Source of the DNA: Sphingobacterium spiritivorum
Lineage (GTDB): Bacteria > Bacteroidota > Bacteroidia > Sphingobacteriales > Sphingobacteriaceae
Direction of reading: 5' to 3'
NCBI RefSeq assembly: GCF_016725325.1
Contig: NZ_CP068083.1
Span: 62,001 to 126,000 of the forward strand
Length of the DNA stretch: 64,000 bases
Shown: positions 53,638 to 63,651 of the stretch, piece by piece
Layout: each line of letters starts with the position of its first letter
Position numbering within the stretch: position 1 is the first letter of the stretch
The notes under the pieces: generated by a model
Told to the model about the DNA's origin: nothing
Seen by the model: only the letters and a program-made list of their open reading frames with translations
Databases searched by the model: none
Position numbers and translations under genes: made by a program

Positions 53638-54876
53638 TCAATTTATCATTTTATCCTTACGCATCTTCAATTCGGTATATTTAAAGTGTCCCTGTGTATT
53701 GGCTATCATAGCCCCAAGAAATATGGTATTTTTATCAGCTGAAACAGGAAAAATACAGGATCTGTAGGCATTATGCTCTTCTATTGCCTTTTTACACACC
53801 CTGAAATTCACACCATCTCTGGAATAGGCCAGATAAAGTGCATCACCAATTGATTTTTTGACATTACCGACATTGATAATCAGAAAATAATAGTCATCAT
53901 ACAGACAAGCCTGTACATGCCATGGTGAATACTGATCACTCAATTTGAGCCAGGGTTCATTCACAAATCGTACCCATTGTCCTTGTTTATAATTTGTGAA
54001 ATCAATTCCGTCTGCAGAGGTTCTTCTCAGAATGTAGGATGCCTTATTACCGGGAAATTTATCCGGAATATTGTTATTCAGGACTTCATAGCTTACAAAT
54101 TCACGACCACTGTGCAATATTGTAGGAGACAACAAGAAGTTGTTCTGCGGCGTTGCAGGTTCGTCACTGGTATAGCACACTTCCAGTGGAGACCAGTGGG
54201 CTCCGTCATCAGATGTCTGTCTGAGGACTGCACGCTGAGGACTGCTTTTACTGAGTTTTGCTGCATTATTTGCGCTTTTGCTACCGCGGGATTGAAGTGC
54301 TCTGGCTGAGACCCAGCTTGATCTGTAATAGAGATAAAATTTATTATTATAAAATTCCCAATCCACATCTGACCAATAGCCCCTCGCATCCTCATCATCC
54401 GGTTTACCGCTAAAACTTTCCTCCGGAGACGGGCATTTTATCAGAGGGTTTTTGACACCTGCGGGTGCATCCCAGTTAATGCCGTCATTGGATGTTACTA
54501 CTGTCGGATTTTCAAATGCAGAATATTTGGAAAATCCCGAAACAGCACCGAAATACGGTGTGAATACCATCCAGTACCTGTATCCTCTGAATCCTTCCGG
54601 AAAATACTGAACATCAGGATGACAGTATGCCCTTTTATCCTGTGACAAGGAAAATACACGCTCAGGATCCAGCTGGCCTTCGTAATTACCATCTACATCG
54701 GCATTTATAATAACTTCACGATAAGGTTGTATGCTTAAAATCTGCTCATTAGGATTTTCACTTTCCTCAAGAGGGAGTTTGAGCGGTTCTTCATCGCGCT
54801 TACAACTAGTTACACTACCTAAAATAAAGACAACAAAGGAAAAGACAATCCCCTTTACGTACCCTTTAAGCCTCAT
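53638..54876 (-). CDS. Lipoprotein with a five-bladed beta-propeller glycosidase-like domain
   Basis: A 412-residue lipoprotein with a signal II sequence and the lipobox cysteine at residue 25 (GSVTSCKRD). The mature domain has blade-like repeats: HPDVQYFPEGFRGYRYWMVFTPY, VTSNDGINWDAP, WEFYNNKFYLYYRSS, RQTSDDGAHWSPL, RRTSADGIDFTNY, YSRDGVNFRVC. The S-x-DG-x-x-W pattern is shared with sialidase and GH43/GH32-like propellers, but I do not see a full catalytic triad, so the activity is unknown. It sits 61 bases upstream of the DUF3857 gene on the same strand. Confidence 0.65.
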   Translation of the reverse strand: MRLKGYVKGIVFSFVVFILGSVTSCKRDEEPLKLPLEESENPNEQILSIQPYREVIINADVDGNYEGQLDPERVFSLSQDKRAYCHPDVQYFPEGFRGYRYWMVFTPYFGAVSGFSKYSAFENPTVVTSNDGINWDAPAGVKNPLIKCPSPEESFSGKPDDEDARGYWSDVDWEFYNNKFYLYYRSSWVSARALQSRGSKSANNAAKLSKSSPQRAVLRQTSDDGAHWSPLEVCYTSDEPATPQNNFLLSPTILHSGREFVSYEVLNNNIPDKFPGNKASYILRRTSADGIDFTNYKQGQWVRFVNEPWLKLSDQYSPWHVQACLYDDYYFLIINVGNVKKSIGDALYLAYSRDGVNFRVCKKAIEEHNAYRSCIFPVSADKNTIFLGAMIANTQGHFKYTELKMRKDKMIN

Positions 54877-55023
54877 ATCCGGAAAAACTGAATATACTTA
54901 ATTCGTTGATTCCATTTGTCCGACCGGCGTGGACAGCATATCCTTGCCGGCAAAATTGCAGATTTATTTCTGTATTCATAATAATTGGTAACGGACGCAA
55001 GATAAATAAAATTTATATACAAG

Positions 55024-55047
55024 AAAAGGGACCTGAAGGTCCCTTTT
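55024..55047 (-). terminator. Terminator of the thrS-infC-rpmI-rplT operon
   Basis: AAAAGGGACC (55024-55033) pairs with GGTCCCTTTT (55038-55047) over a 4-base loop, and the minus strand ends in CTTTTCTTG. It lies 33 bases after the rplT stop. Confidence 0.75.
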
Positions 55048-55079
55048 AATATCTAACAAATTGATAACGGTTTAAAACT

Positions 55080-55424
55080 CTATTTAACTGCGTCTACAAC
55101 TGCTTTGAAAGCGTCTGGATTATTTAAAGCTAAGTCAGCTAAAACCTTACGGTTCAAACCAATGTTTTTAGCATTCAATTTTCCGATCAATTGAGAATAC
55201 GAAATTCCGTGTTGACGGGATCCAGCGTTAATACGTTGTATCCATAAAGCTCTAAACTCGCGTTTTTTGGTTTTACGGTCGCGGTAAGCGTACTGTAAAC
55301 CTTTTTCTACTGTATTTTTAGCAATAGTATATACTTTGCTACGTGATCCATAATAGCCTTTGGCTAATTTAAGGATTTTTTTACGTCTTCTTCTCGAAGC
55401 TACTGCGTTAACCGAACGTGGCAT
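55080..55424 (-). CDS. rplT: 50S ribosomal protein L20
   Basis: A 114-residue L20 of normal length. The N-terminal basic extension ([30 protein letters not shown]) and the C-terminal globular domain ([20 protein letters not shown]) are conserved. L20 is needed early in 50S assembly and in other bacteria represses its own operon by binding the mRNA. A 99-base gap separates it from rpmI, longer than elsewhere in the operon, and may hold a regulatory structure. Confidence 0.97.
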   Translation of the reverse strand: MPRSVNAVASRRRRKKILKLAKGYYGSRSKVYTIAKNTVEKGLQYAYRDRKTKKREFRALWIQRINAGSRQHGISYSQLIGKLNAKNIGLNRKVLADLALNNPDAFKAVVDAVK

Positions 55425-55523
55425 ATTTTTAAAATTAGTTTGGTAAAAGGCGACATGTTTTTCAATGTACTTACGACCCTGTACCCGGTTAAAAAATTAT
55501 TGTTAATTAAAATCGAATAAAAC

Positions 55524-55724
55524 TTATTTTCCGATAGCAAGCATACGTTTTACGTTGCCCATATCGCCATCAGATACATAACTTGTTTGTGTCAGGTTAC
55601 GTTTACGTTTTGTGCTCTTTTTTGTCAAGATGTGGCTTTTGAAAGCGTTTTTTCTTGCAATTTTACCTGTTCCAGTCAACTTGAAACGTTTCTTAGCGCT
55701 GGAATTGGTTTTTACTTTTGGCAT
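55524..55724 (-). CDS. rpmI: 50S ribosomal protein L35
   Basis: A 66-residue L35, the usual length. The lysine-rich sequence [20 protein letters not shown], then [18 protein letters not shown], is conserved across bacteria. It is the third gene of the thrS-infC-rpmI-rplT operon. Confidence 0.96.
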   Translation of the reverse strand: MPKVKTNSSAKKRFKLTGTGKIARKNAFKSHILTKKSTKRKRNLTQTSYVSDGDMGNVKRMLAIGK

Positions 55725-55767
55725 AATACTTATAAATTTTATATCAATCTGTTAGATTCTTGTTATA

Positions 55768-56337
55768 CTATTTTTTTGGTGCTGCTGCCGCTTTTGGCGC
55801 TATGGTCAGGAACATTCTCTTACCTTCCAGTTTCGGTAGTAACTCTACTTTACCATAGTCTTCAAGTGCCTGCGCAAAACGTAACAACAGGATCTCTCCC
55901 ATTTCTTTGTGTACGATTGCACGTCCTTTGAAGTGTACATAAGCTCTTACTTTCTCGCCACTCTCTAAAAAGCGCATGGCGTGTTTCAGTTTAAAATCAA
56001 AATCATGCTCACTCGTGTTAGGTCCGAACCGGATTTCCTTGATTACAGTCTGTTTTGCATTAGCTTTGATTTCTTTCTGCTTTTTCTTCTGCTCGTAAAT
56101 GAATTTACTGTAGTCAATTATCTTACAAACCGGAGGAACAGCATTTGGCGAAATCTCCACTAAATCAAGTTCCAATTCATCAGCTAATTCTAGAGCTTTG
56201 CGTGTAGGAAAAACTCCCTGCTCCACATTATCTCCTACCAAACGTACCTCAGGCACACGGATAAGTTCATTAATGCGGTGATCTGGTTCTTTCTTTCTCA
56301 TTGGTGGACGAGGTCCACTGGGTCTTTTTAATGCCAA
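55768..56337 (-). CDS. infC: Translation initiation factor IF-3
   Basis: A 189-residue IF-3. The N-terminal domain begins at about residue 20 ([27 protein letters not shown]), the linker is [37 protein letters not shown], and the C-terminal domain ends in an alanine/lysine-rich tail. The start codon is TTG: the upstream in-frame codon is CAT and no ATG fits. A non-AUG start recalls the AUU start of E. coli infC, which permits autoregulation. The start lies 11 bases after the thrS stop. Confidence 0.93.
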   Translation of the reverse strand: MALKRPSGPRPPMRKKEPDHRINELIRVPEVRLVGDNVEQGVFPTRKALELADELELDLVEISPNAVPPVCKIIDYSKFIYEQKKKQKEIKANAKQTVIKEIRFGPNTSEHDFDFKLKHAMRFLESGEKVRAYVHFKGRAIVHKEMGEILLLRFAQALEDYGKVELLPKLEGKRMFLTIAPKAAAAPKK

Positions 56338-56348
56338 ATGTTTAAAAA

Positions 56349-58274
56349 TTAAACGGTTATTTCTTTAATTAATATTTCTCTAAATTCTTCGGGTGTCATT
56401 GAACCAACGTCTCCTGCCCCGTGCTTACGAACAGAAACTGTGCCACTTTCTGCTTCTTTTTCCCCTACAATCAACATATAAGGCAATTTTTTCACTTCAG
56501 CGTCACGAATCTTACGACCGACTTTCTCATCACGAAGGTCAATCAGACCGCGAATATCGGAATTATTTAACGATTCTAAAAGTTTTTGTGCATATTCTTC
56601 ATATTTTTCTGACACTGGCAAGACGATAAACTGCTCTGGAGCAAGCCATAACGGAAAACGTCCGGCACAGTGTTCAATCAATACAGCGATGAAACGTTCA
56701 AGTGATCCGAATGGTGCACGGTGGATCATGACAGGTCTGTGTTTTGCATTGTCACTACCTGTATATTCCAGCTCGAAGCGCTCAGGCAAATTGTAATCGA
56801 CCTGAATAGTACCCAACTGCCATTTACGTCCCAGTGCATCTTTGACCATAAAGTCCAGTTTTGGACCATAGAATGCAGCCTCTCCGTATTCTACTACAGT
56901 AGGCAATCCTTTTTCGTCAGCAGCTTCGATAATCGCACGTTCAGCCAGCGCCCAGTTTTCATCCGAACCGATATACTTAGTTCTGTTTTCAGGATCACGC
57001 AGCGATACCTGTGCGATATAATCTTCAAAGCCCAATGCCCCGAATACATAAAGTACCAGATCAATAACTTTTTTAAATTCTTCTTTCACCTGATCCGGAC
57101 GGCAGAATAAATGCGCATCATCCTGAGTAAACCCACGAACACGGGTCAATCCATGCAATTCTCCGGACTGCTCGTATCTGTATACTGTTCCGAACTCAGC
57201 AAAACGAACCGGAAGGTCTTTGTAAGACCGTGGTTTTGTCTTGTATATCTCACAGTGGTGCGGACAGTTCATCGGTTTAAGGAAGAATTCCTCCCCTTCT
57301 ACCGGAGTTTTGATCGGCTGAAATGCATCTTCACCATACTTTTCATAGTGGCCCGAAGTCACATACAACTGCTTGTGTCCGATATGTGGTGTCACAACAG
57401 GCTCATACCCAGCTTTAAGTTGCGCACGTTGCAAAAAGTCAATCAACTTCTGACGAAGTGCAGCTCCTTTAGGTAACCATAACGGCAATCCCATTCCGAC
57501 TTTCTCAGAGAAAGCAAAAAGTTCAAGTTCCTTACCCAATTTACGGTGATCACGTTTCTTCGCTTCTTCGATAAACTTCAGGTAATCTGTCAGTTCAGAA
57601 GCCTTTGGAAAGGTAACACCGTATATACGAGTCAATTGTTTACGAGACTCATCTCCGCGCCAGTATGCACCGGCTACGTTTGTCAGCTTGATAGCTTTGA
57701 TAAATCCGGTATTCGGAATATGAGGACCACGACACAGATCGGTAAAATCTCCCTGTGAATAGAATGTAATCTTTCCGTCTTCCAGATCTTTGATCAGATC
57801 AAGTTTGTATTCATCTCCTTTTTCAGTAAAGTAATCCAGTGCTTCTGCTTTGGAAACGGCTCTGCGCTCGAATACTTCTTTACGTTTTGCCAGTTCCAGC
57901 ATTTTATCTTCGATCTGCTTAAACTCGTCTGATGAAAATTCACGGTCTCCGAAATCCACATCGTAGTAAAACCCGGTTTCAATAGCAGGACCGATACCAA
58001 ATTTCACTCCCGGATACAAGGCTTCTAATGCTTCTGCCATTAAGTGTGCAGAAGAATGCCAGAAGGTAGATTTACCTTTGTCATCATTCCAGGTAAGTAA
58101 TTTAAGGGAGGAATCCTGTTCGATCGGACGTGAAGAGTCCCAGATTTCGCCATTTACTTCGGCTGCTAATACATTTCTGGCTAATCCTTCAGAAATGGAC
58201 AACGCTACTTGAGCGGCTGATGTTCCTTTTTCATATTCTCTAACGGAACCATCAGGTAATGTAATTTTAATCAT
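56349..58274 (-). CDS. thrS: Threonyl-tRNA synthetase
   Basis: A 641-residue class II synthetase. An N-terminal TGS domain (residues 1-62) precedes the editing domain with [17 protein letters not shown] and later [10 protein letters not shown]. The catalytic core has [12 protein letters not shown] with zinc ligands, [32 protein letters not shown] (motif 2) and [18 protein letters not shown] (motif 3); the anticodon-binding domain closes it. It leads the operon that also encodes IF-3, L35 and L20. Confidence 0.97.
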   Translation of the reverse strand: MIKITLPDGSVREYEKGTSAAQVALSISEGLARNVLAAEVNGEIWDSSRPIEQDSSLKLLTWNDDKGKSTFWHSSAHLMAEALEALYPGVKFGIGPAIETGFYYDVDFGDREFSSDEFKQIEDKMLELAKRKEVFERRAVSKAEALDYFTEKGDEYKLDLIKDLEDGKITFYSQGDFTDLCRGPHIPNTGFIKAIKLTNVAGAYWRGDESRKQLTRIYGVTFPKASELTDYLKFIEEAKKRDHRKLGKELELFAFSEKVGMGLPLWLPKGAALRQKLIDFLQRAQLKAGYEPVVTPHIGHKQLYVTSGHYEKYGEDAFQPIKTPVEGEEFFLKPMNCPHHCEIYKTKPRSYKDLPVRFAEFGTVYRYEQSGELHGLTRVRGFTQDDAHLFCRPDQVKEEFKKVIDLVLYVFGALGFEDYIAQVSLRDPENRTKYIGSDENWALAERAIIEAADEKGLPTVVEYGEAAFYGPKLDFMVKDALGRKWQLGTIQVDYNLPERFELEYTGSDNAKHRPVMIHRAPFGSLERFIAVLIEHCAGRFPLWLAPEQFIVLPVSEKYEEYAQKLLESLNNSDIRGLIDLRDEKVGRKIRDAEVKKLPYMLIVGEKEAESGTVSVRKHGAGDVGSMTPEEFREILIKEITV

Positions 58275-58374
58275 TTACAAGTATGATTATATGTTTAAAA
58301 AAATATAGAAACCTGCAGGACAACATATACGATTATGTAGTTTGACCCCTGCTGCTCCTTTGTTAACTAGATCA
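58275..58374 (-). promoter_or_regulatory. thrS leader with a possible attenuator hairpin
   Basis: The minus-strand leader of about 100 bases contains GCAGG...CCTGC and, inside it, ACATA...TATGT, giving a two-part stem followed by a TTTCTATATTTTTTT run about 40 bases before the thrS ATG. This resembles a weak intrinsic attenuator. It is not a T-box: I see no specifier or antiterminator sequence. Confidence 0.35.
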
Positions 58375-58382
58375 CAAATATA
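58375..58382 (-). promoter_or_regulatory. Promoter -7 element for thrS
   Basis: On the minus strand this reads TATATTTG, matching TAnnTTTG, 100 bases before the thrS ATG. A minus-strand TTTG lies 15 bases upstream (58398-58401), nearer than usual for -33. Confidence 0.5.
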
Positions 58383-58396
58383 CACAAAATCAACCA

Positions 58397-58424
58397 ACAA
58401 AAAAAGGCTGTATAAACAGCCTTT
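58397..58424 (-). terminator. Intrinsic terminator after susD
   Basis: AAAGGCTGT (58403-58411) pairs with ACAGCCTTT (58416-58424) over ATAA; on the minus strand the stem is followed by TTTTTTT overall. It lies about 130 bases after the susD stop. Confidence 0.75.
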
Positions 58425-58505
58425 CTGATCATGTTACCCTGCGAAAAAAGTCCCGTTTGCACCTATTCCACTTTGTCATCAGCAACTTTTTTCAGGAGAA
58501 TTTGA

Positions 58506-58547
58506 ATACATTGTCCACAGGCTGACACTTTGCTATGGACAATGTAT
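58506..58547. other. Stable hairpin directly after the susD stop
   Basis: ATACATTGTCCA (58506-58517) and TGGACAATGTAT (58536-58547) form a perfect 12-bp stem with an 18-base loop, 6 bases after the stop. It has no T run, and may protect the mRNA 3' end. Confidence 0.6.
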
Positions 58548-58553
58548 CCGGTA

Positions 58554-60260
58554 TTAATTATAGCCTGGATTTTGTTCTAACTTCGCTTCTGTATTTTGCG
58601 TAATTTCATTAGATGGTATTGGCCAGAGATTGTGATATTGTTCTATACTAAGACCGGATTTTGGATTATAAAGTTTGTCTCTGTCATACAACTTTCCGAG
58701 ACGAGCAAGCGTAACCGCCCTGAATTCTTCCAGATAGAGTTCTCTCAGTCTTTCATCCAGAATATAGTCGATATTTACATCTCCCGGTGAAACTTCCGGA
58801 GCATTTGCTCTTTTTCTGATGACATTAATATCGTCTGCCGCCAGATTGGTAATTCCTTTCCCCAGATAAGCCTCTGCCCTTAAAAGATACGTTTCGGAAA
58901 GACGCGCCATATATTTTTGCATGGATACCCGCTGTGATCCGTTCAGATAAAAGCCATCAAAAGCATCCATTACATTTGTAATCATAGCCGGTCCGGCTGC
59001 CGCTACAAAATCTTCTGATGAAGGAGAGGTTTTCCGGATTATCGGATAAAATCCACGAATCGTATCTCTGAAATCCTGCGGTGCCACTTTAGCCTTATAA
59101 CCATCTTTTACATACCATTTTCCGTAATCCGGAGAAGTAGTGGGAACACCTGTAATTCTGATATCCCGTACAATATTATATCCGGAATTACGAATATCAT
59201 TTGGTGTCCAGATTTCATATAAGAAATGGGATGTTGGCCTTATCCAGCCAATACCATTTGAGGATACATTGCTACCGAATCTGCCATTGGATTTGATGGG
59301 CATACGGGTTCCTGAATTCGCCTCAGTGATTCGTACGCCGGGATAAGATGGAACGACCGCCCAGGCTGTTACATCACCTACAGAGGCTGCATTATTTAAT
59401 GTAGACTGCATCACCAGTAACCCTTCCCGATTGCCTTTGCTGTAGTTCTGATTATCGTATTCAAACAAATCCCGGTACACATCTCCGGGTTTGTCTGCTC
59501 TTCGGCCGAACCTGTTTTGCATCAGTGAGACCCCGGAATACTTGATTACTTCTGACGCACTAGCTATCGCTCCGTCATAATCTTTTAAGGATATAAGGAC
59601 TTCGGTCAGTACATGTTGTGCAATCTGTTTGTTGACCGTTCCGTCCGGTACCTGATTGATATTCCCCAGCAATCCTACGGCCGTCACCAGATCCGTTTTA
59701 CATTGTGTGTACACCTGTTCTCTGGTAGCTCTTACATAATCATAACGGGGTTTGCTAAGCTCATTTAGCTCCAAAGGCACTCCACCATATAAATTGGCCA
59801 GCATATTGTACGAATAGGCTCTGAAAAACAAGGCTTGTCCCAAAATACTATTTCGGGCATTTTCAGGTACTTGTGAGGCATTCTGTATCCTGCTGATGAT
59901 CAGATTGCAATTGGTAATGATCCTGTAAAGGCTCGTCCATATATTCTGAGGAATAAAATAACTGGGTACCATAGTGGCCTTGTAAGCATTTAATTTTGCG
60001 GCTGGTTCATAATCTGTCGCATTATATGCAAAATCTGTCGCATAATAAAGTCCGAAATAAGTATCCAGATCCATATTACCCATATAGATATTTCGTACAT
60101 TATTATAGAGATTATTGACAGCCAGCTGAAATTGAGCCTGATTTTGGAGTGAATTATCAGGTGTATATATGGACAGTGGCTTTTCGTCCAAAAAATCACT
60201 TTTACAAGAGAATACTCCCATTCCCGCAAAAAGAAAGATTAACAGTCTAATTTTTTTCAT
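58554..60260 (-). CDS. SusD/RagB-family nutrient-binding lipoprotein
   Basis: A 568-residue outer-membrane lipoprotein that caps the SusC channel and binds the transported glycan or other ligand. The signal II sequence ends at the lipobox cysteine, residue 19 (GMGVFSCKSDF). The TPR-like helices of the SusD fold (ILGQALFFRAYSYNMLANLYGGVPL) and the C-terminal RagB region (RLSETYLLRAEAYLGKGITN, ILDERLRELYLEEFRAVTLARLG) are present. The ligand cannot be read from sequence. It follows susC by 25 bases. Confidence 0.93.
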   Translation of the reverse strand: MKKIRLLIFLFAGMGVFSCKSDFLDEKPLSIYTPDNSLQNQAQFQLAVNNLYNNVRNIYMGNMDLDTYFGLYYATDFAYNATDYEPAAKLNAYKATMVPSYFIPQNIWTSLYRIITNCNLIISRIQNASQVPENARNSILGQALFFRAYSYNMLANLYGGVPLELNELSKPRYDYVRATREQVYTQCKTDLVTAVGLLGNINQVPDGTVNKQIAQHVLTEVLISLKDYDGAIASASEVIKYSGVSLMQNRFGRRADKPGDVYRDLFEYDNQNYSKGNREGLLVMQSTLNNAASVGDVTAWAVVPSYPGVRITEANSGTRMPIKSNGRFGSNVSSNGIGWIRPTSHFLYEIWTPNDIRNSGYNIVRDIRITGVPTTSPDYGKWYVKDGYKAKVAPQDFRDTIRGFYPIIRKTSPSSEDFVAAAGPAMITNVMDAFDGFYLNGSQRVSMQKYMARLSETYLLRAEAYLGKGITNLAADDINVIRKRANAPEVSPGDVNIDYILDERLRELYLEEFRAVTLARLGKLYDRDKLYNPKSGLSIEQYHNLWPIPSNEITQNTEAKLEQNPGYN

Positions 60261-60285
60261 TACTAAACAATTTAATTGTAAGACC

Positions 60286-63200
60286 TTAAAATGTGATGTT
60301 CACACCTAATGAATAATTTTTCATAACCGGATATCCGTTAGCATCCAATCCCATACCCCCGGGCATACGCAGACCAAGTGATGACCGTTGCGAACCCGGA
60401 GGATTTGCTTCCGGATCCCATCCGTCCCAGTTGGTGATCGTAAAGAGATTCTGCACATTAGCGTATATGCTCAGAGCTTTCACGACTTTTATACGTTCGA
60501 TAAGTTTATCGGACAAGCTGTAGGTCAATGTCAGATCCTGTAGCCGGATAAAACTTCGGGATATATACGGGCCAAAATTTTCTCCCAGAGTAGGTACATA
60601 GGCCGCTATACTTCTATAACGAGCATCCGGATTATTAGGTGTCCAGTAATCAAATGCAAATGCATTATTATTCCGGATATTGTCCGGATTTTGCAGCATG
60701 ATGCCCGGAGCACCTAAGTAACCGTTTTCACCCCCCTGTATACTATTGATAAAGAATTTTAACTGTACATTTTTATATCGGAAACTGTTGGATATACTCA
60801 GGCTGTAGGATGGATCTAACTTACCTAATATCTGCTTATCTGCAGTGGTAATAATACCATCTCCGTTGGTATCTTCTATCTTGTACTGACCGGATTTAAA
60901 CCCCTGTGCTGCCAGCGGTGCAGGGATTTCTTCACCAAGCTGGTACATACCCGTTATTTTATAGTTATAGACTACGCCATAGGGTTGACCTATAAAGAAA
61001 CTTAAAATAGGATCAGATCCATTTATGAGATCTTTTTTTGTTCCGTCTATATCCAGTACCTTATTTCTGTTTCTAAAGAAATTAACACCGACTTCCCATC
61101 TGAAATCTTTTTTAGCGATCGGTACTCCGTTTATATTTAATTCCTGCCCTCTGTTTTGGATTTTCCCTATATTAATCAGATAGCTGGAAAATCCGGTAAT
61201 GGTAGGCGTTCCTTTGGAATTGAGGAGATTTTTAGAATTTGAAAAGTACAGATCCAATGCCCCGTAAAGACGGTTGTTAAACAGGGCAAAATCAACACCG
61301 GTATTAAATGAAGTAGTAGTTTCCCATTTGAGATCCGGATTCGGAAGCTGACCTAAGAATGAACCTGCCTGCGCTCCGGCACCACTGCCATATAGATAGC
61401 CACTTCCCAAACCTACATTCATTTGCGAAAGTGTCTGATACCTACCTACCGTTCTGTTCCCAGTCGCTCCGTACGAAACACGCAGTTTCAGATCGTTAAT
61501 CTGGGAAACTGATTTGATAAAATTTTCATCAATCATACGCCATGCAAATGCAACTGAAGGAAATACAGCTGTCTTATTCTTAGCTGAAAAACCGGAAAAT
61601 CCGTCTCTCCTCACTGTACCGGTAAGTATATATTTCTTATTATAGGAATAAGATAGTCTGGCCATCTGGTAAAGAGCCTGTTCTTTCCAGGGTAAAATGC
61701 TCAGATCATTAGATGCAGACAGTCTTAACGGATCTCCTACATCCAGCCTGTCATAGCCTAATGCACCGTTTAATATGCCTCCGGCTACTGTTTGCGTTCC
61801 GTCGTGTTTATTTATCTCCGCACCATAGAGCAAAGTCGCATCTATACCATGCTTGCCGAAGTCTCTTTTGTAGGTCAGGATATTATCCAGTGTCAGGAAG
61901 TAATCTGTCATATACCTTTTGTATGCGGTAGCTTCCACATTGGGTGCATTGTAATTAAAGCGGTTTGCATAAATGTAATTATTTCCGAGGTTGACTCTGT
62001 AATTCAACCCTTTGATATAAGGGATATCTGCGCTGACATAAAAATTACCAATCAGATTTAAGTTTTTGTCCGAATCGCGGGATCTTCTTAAGACCTCCAA
62101 TTGTGTCGGACTTGTACTATTCGGATAAAACTCGAGTTGCTGTCCTGTAACCGGATCAAACGGCAGGTTATAAGGTCTTGAATATATCAGATCTGTGAAG
62201 GAAGGCGACACACCACTATAATTATTAATGGTTAATCCTGTTTGCGCGCCTATAGTAAGCCAGTCCAGTGCTTTAGCTTCCATGTTGAGCCGGATACTGT
62301 TTCTGTTATAATTATCGTTCTTAACCAGATTTTTCTGATCAAAATATCCGTATCCCAAATAGAAGTTTATTTTTTGTGACCGTCCGCTGATTCCTATATT
62401 GTGATTCTGGATTTTAGGAGAAGGATTTGTCAGCAATTTCCACCAGTCTGCTTCATAGCCATTTTTATAGTTATCGGCTTCGATGACTGAAAGTTTGGTC
62501 GTTGGATCCCATTTCGGATTCATCTGTGTCATATCATTCGGGTCACGGCTTTCTGAAAGATACCAGTCTCCAAGTTTCTGGATAAATCCGGCTCCCGACA
62601 CAGGGCGCATGTCTTTTTTTGTCATTTCCTGAAATGATACAGATCCGCTATAGTCTATGATAACTTTATCCTGAGTCCCTGAGCCACTTTTAGTGGTAAT
62701 CAATATTACCCCATTGGACGCCTGCGAACCGTATACTGCAGCGGCACTCGCATCTTTCAGAAGATCTATACTTGCGATATCTGATGAATTGATCGAGGTG
62801 ATAGATCCCCTGTAGATTAATCCGTCCAGCACTATTAACGGGGATGTGGTACCGGAGATAGAATTTCGTCCTCGGATCATAATCGAAGGATCGCTCCCTG
62901 CTGTGGTTACCTGTCCTACTGTCAGCCCCGGAACAGTTCCTCTCAGGGAGGACATGACATTTCCGTTTGGGGATTGCTTTTGCAGGGAAAGATTAGCCTT
63001 TGCCACAGCTCCTGTAACATCCTGACGTTTTCTGACACCATATCCGACGATGACAACATCCTCAAGTTGTGTTTCTGTTGAAGTAAGTGTTACATTAAGC
63101 GTTGTCCGCCCGTTCGGACGAATCTCCTGAGGGGAAAAACTGATTATAGAAAAAACAAGAACGGCATCTTTATCGGATACTGTTATTGAATAATTTCCGT

Positions 63201-63453
63201 TTTCATCAGAAGATGTTCCGTTATTCGTGTTTTTGATTTTTACACTGACACCGGAAAGCGCATTGCCATTCTCATCTTTGACAATTCCCCTTACGGTTGT
63301 CTGTGCCGTAGAAGTCAGAGTGATACTTATCATTAAACAGAGCAGCATCAGTTCTTTTTTGATTTTGTAAAAAATTTTCATGTCCGATAGTTTAGCTTTA
63401 ATCAGGAAGAAGTCATCACATTCACTGATTTTAGGTTTACTTTGCATATTCAT
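60286..63453 (-). CDS. SusC/RagA-family TonB-linked outer-membrane transporter
   Basis: A 1055-residue TonB-dependent channel. After the signal sequence (KIKKELMLLCLMISITLTSTAQ, ending near residue 51), residues about 53-125 form a carboxypeptidase-regulatory-like domain. The TonB-box-like EDVVIVGYGVRKRQDVTGAV is at 131-150, then the plug domain (NVMSSLRGTVPGLTVG, SSDIASIDLLKDASAAAVYGSQASNG) and the 22-stranded barrel. There is no STN anti-sigma domain. ATG starts at 63453 and 63381 are both possible; the later one places the signal peptide at the very N-terminus. Confidence 0.94.
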   Translation of the reverse strand: MNMQSKPKISECDDFFLIKAKLSDMKIFYKIKKELMLLCLMISITLTSTAQTTVRGIVKDENGNALSGVSVKIKNTNNGTSSDENGNYSITVSDKDAVLVFSIISFSPQEIRPNGRTTLNVTLTSTETQLEDVVIVGYGVRKRQDVTGAVAKANLSLQKQSPNGNVMSSLRGTVPGLTVGQVTTAGSDPSIMIRGRNSISGTTSPLIVLDGLIYRGSITSINSSDIASIDLLKDASAAAVYGSQASNGVILITTKSGSGTQDKVIIDYSGSVSFQEMTKKDMRPVSGAGFIQKLGDWYLSESRDPNDMTQMNPKWDPTTKLSVIEADNYKNGYEADWWKLLTNPSPKIQNHNIGISGRSQKINFYLGYGYFDQKNLVKNDNYNRNSIRLNMEAKALDWLTIGAQTGLTINNYSGVSPSFTDLIYSRPYNLPFDPVTGQQLEFYPNSTSPTQLEVLRRSRDSDKNLNLIGNFYVSADIPYIKGLNYRVNLGNNYIYANRFNYNAPNVEATAYKRYMTDYFLTLDNILTYKRDFGKHGIDATLLYGAEINKHDGTQTVAGGILNGALGYDRLDVGDPLRLSASNDLSILPWKEQALYQMARLSYSYNKKYILTGTVRRDGFSGFSAKNKTAVFPSVAFAWRMIDENFIKSVSQINDLKLRVSYGATGNRTVGRYQTLSQMNVGLGSGYLYGSGAGAQAGSFLGQLPNPDLKWETTTSFNTGVDFALFNNRLYGALDLYFSNSKNLLNSKGTPTITGFSSYLINIGKIQNRGQELNINGVPIAKKDFRWEVGVNFFRNRNKVLDIDGTKKDLINGSDPILSFFIGQPYGVVYNYKITGMYQLGEEIPAPLAAQGFKSGQYKIEDTNGDGIITTADKQILGKLDPSYSLSISNSFRYKNVQLKFFINSIQGGENGYLGAPGIMLQNPDNIRNNNAFAFDYWTPNNPDARYRSIAAYVPTLGENFGPYISRSFIRLQDLTLTYSLSDKLIERIKVVKALSIYANVQNLFTITNWDGWDPEANPPGSQRSSLGLRMPGGMGLDANGYPVMKNYSLGVNITF

Positions 63454-63651
63454 AATTGGGTGGAATTAATTATTTACCAGTATCAGATGATAAATATCTA
63501 TTTGATACTATTGAAATAAATATCAGATATAGTACACTTACCTGGTAAGGTTACTATGTTTAGCGCATTAATACTTCCTTATGGTCTTTCATTACCTGTT
63601 TTTACCAGAATATGGCCAGATTCAGGAATATCTACCACACACACATATATA

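Noticed and set aside
56721..57476. Two plus-strand open frames over thrS
   Set aside because: Antisense shadows of conserved catalytic motifs.
58275..58374. T-box riboswitch in the thrS leader
   Set aside because: No T-box consensus, specifier loop or long antiterminator can be seen; T-boxes are also not expected in Bacteroidota.
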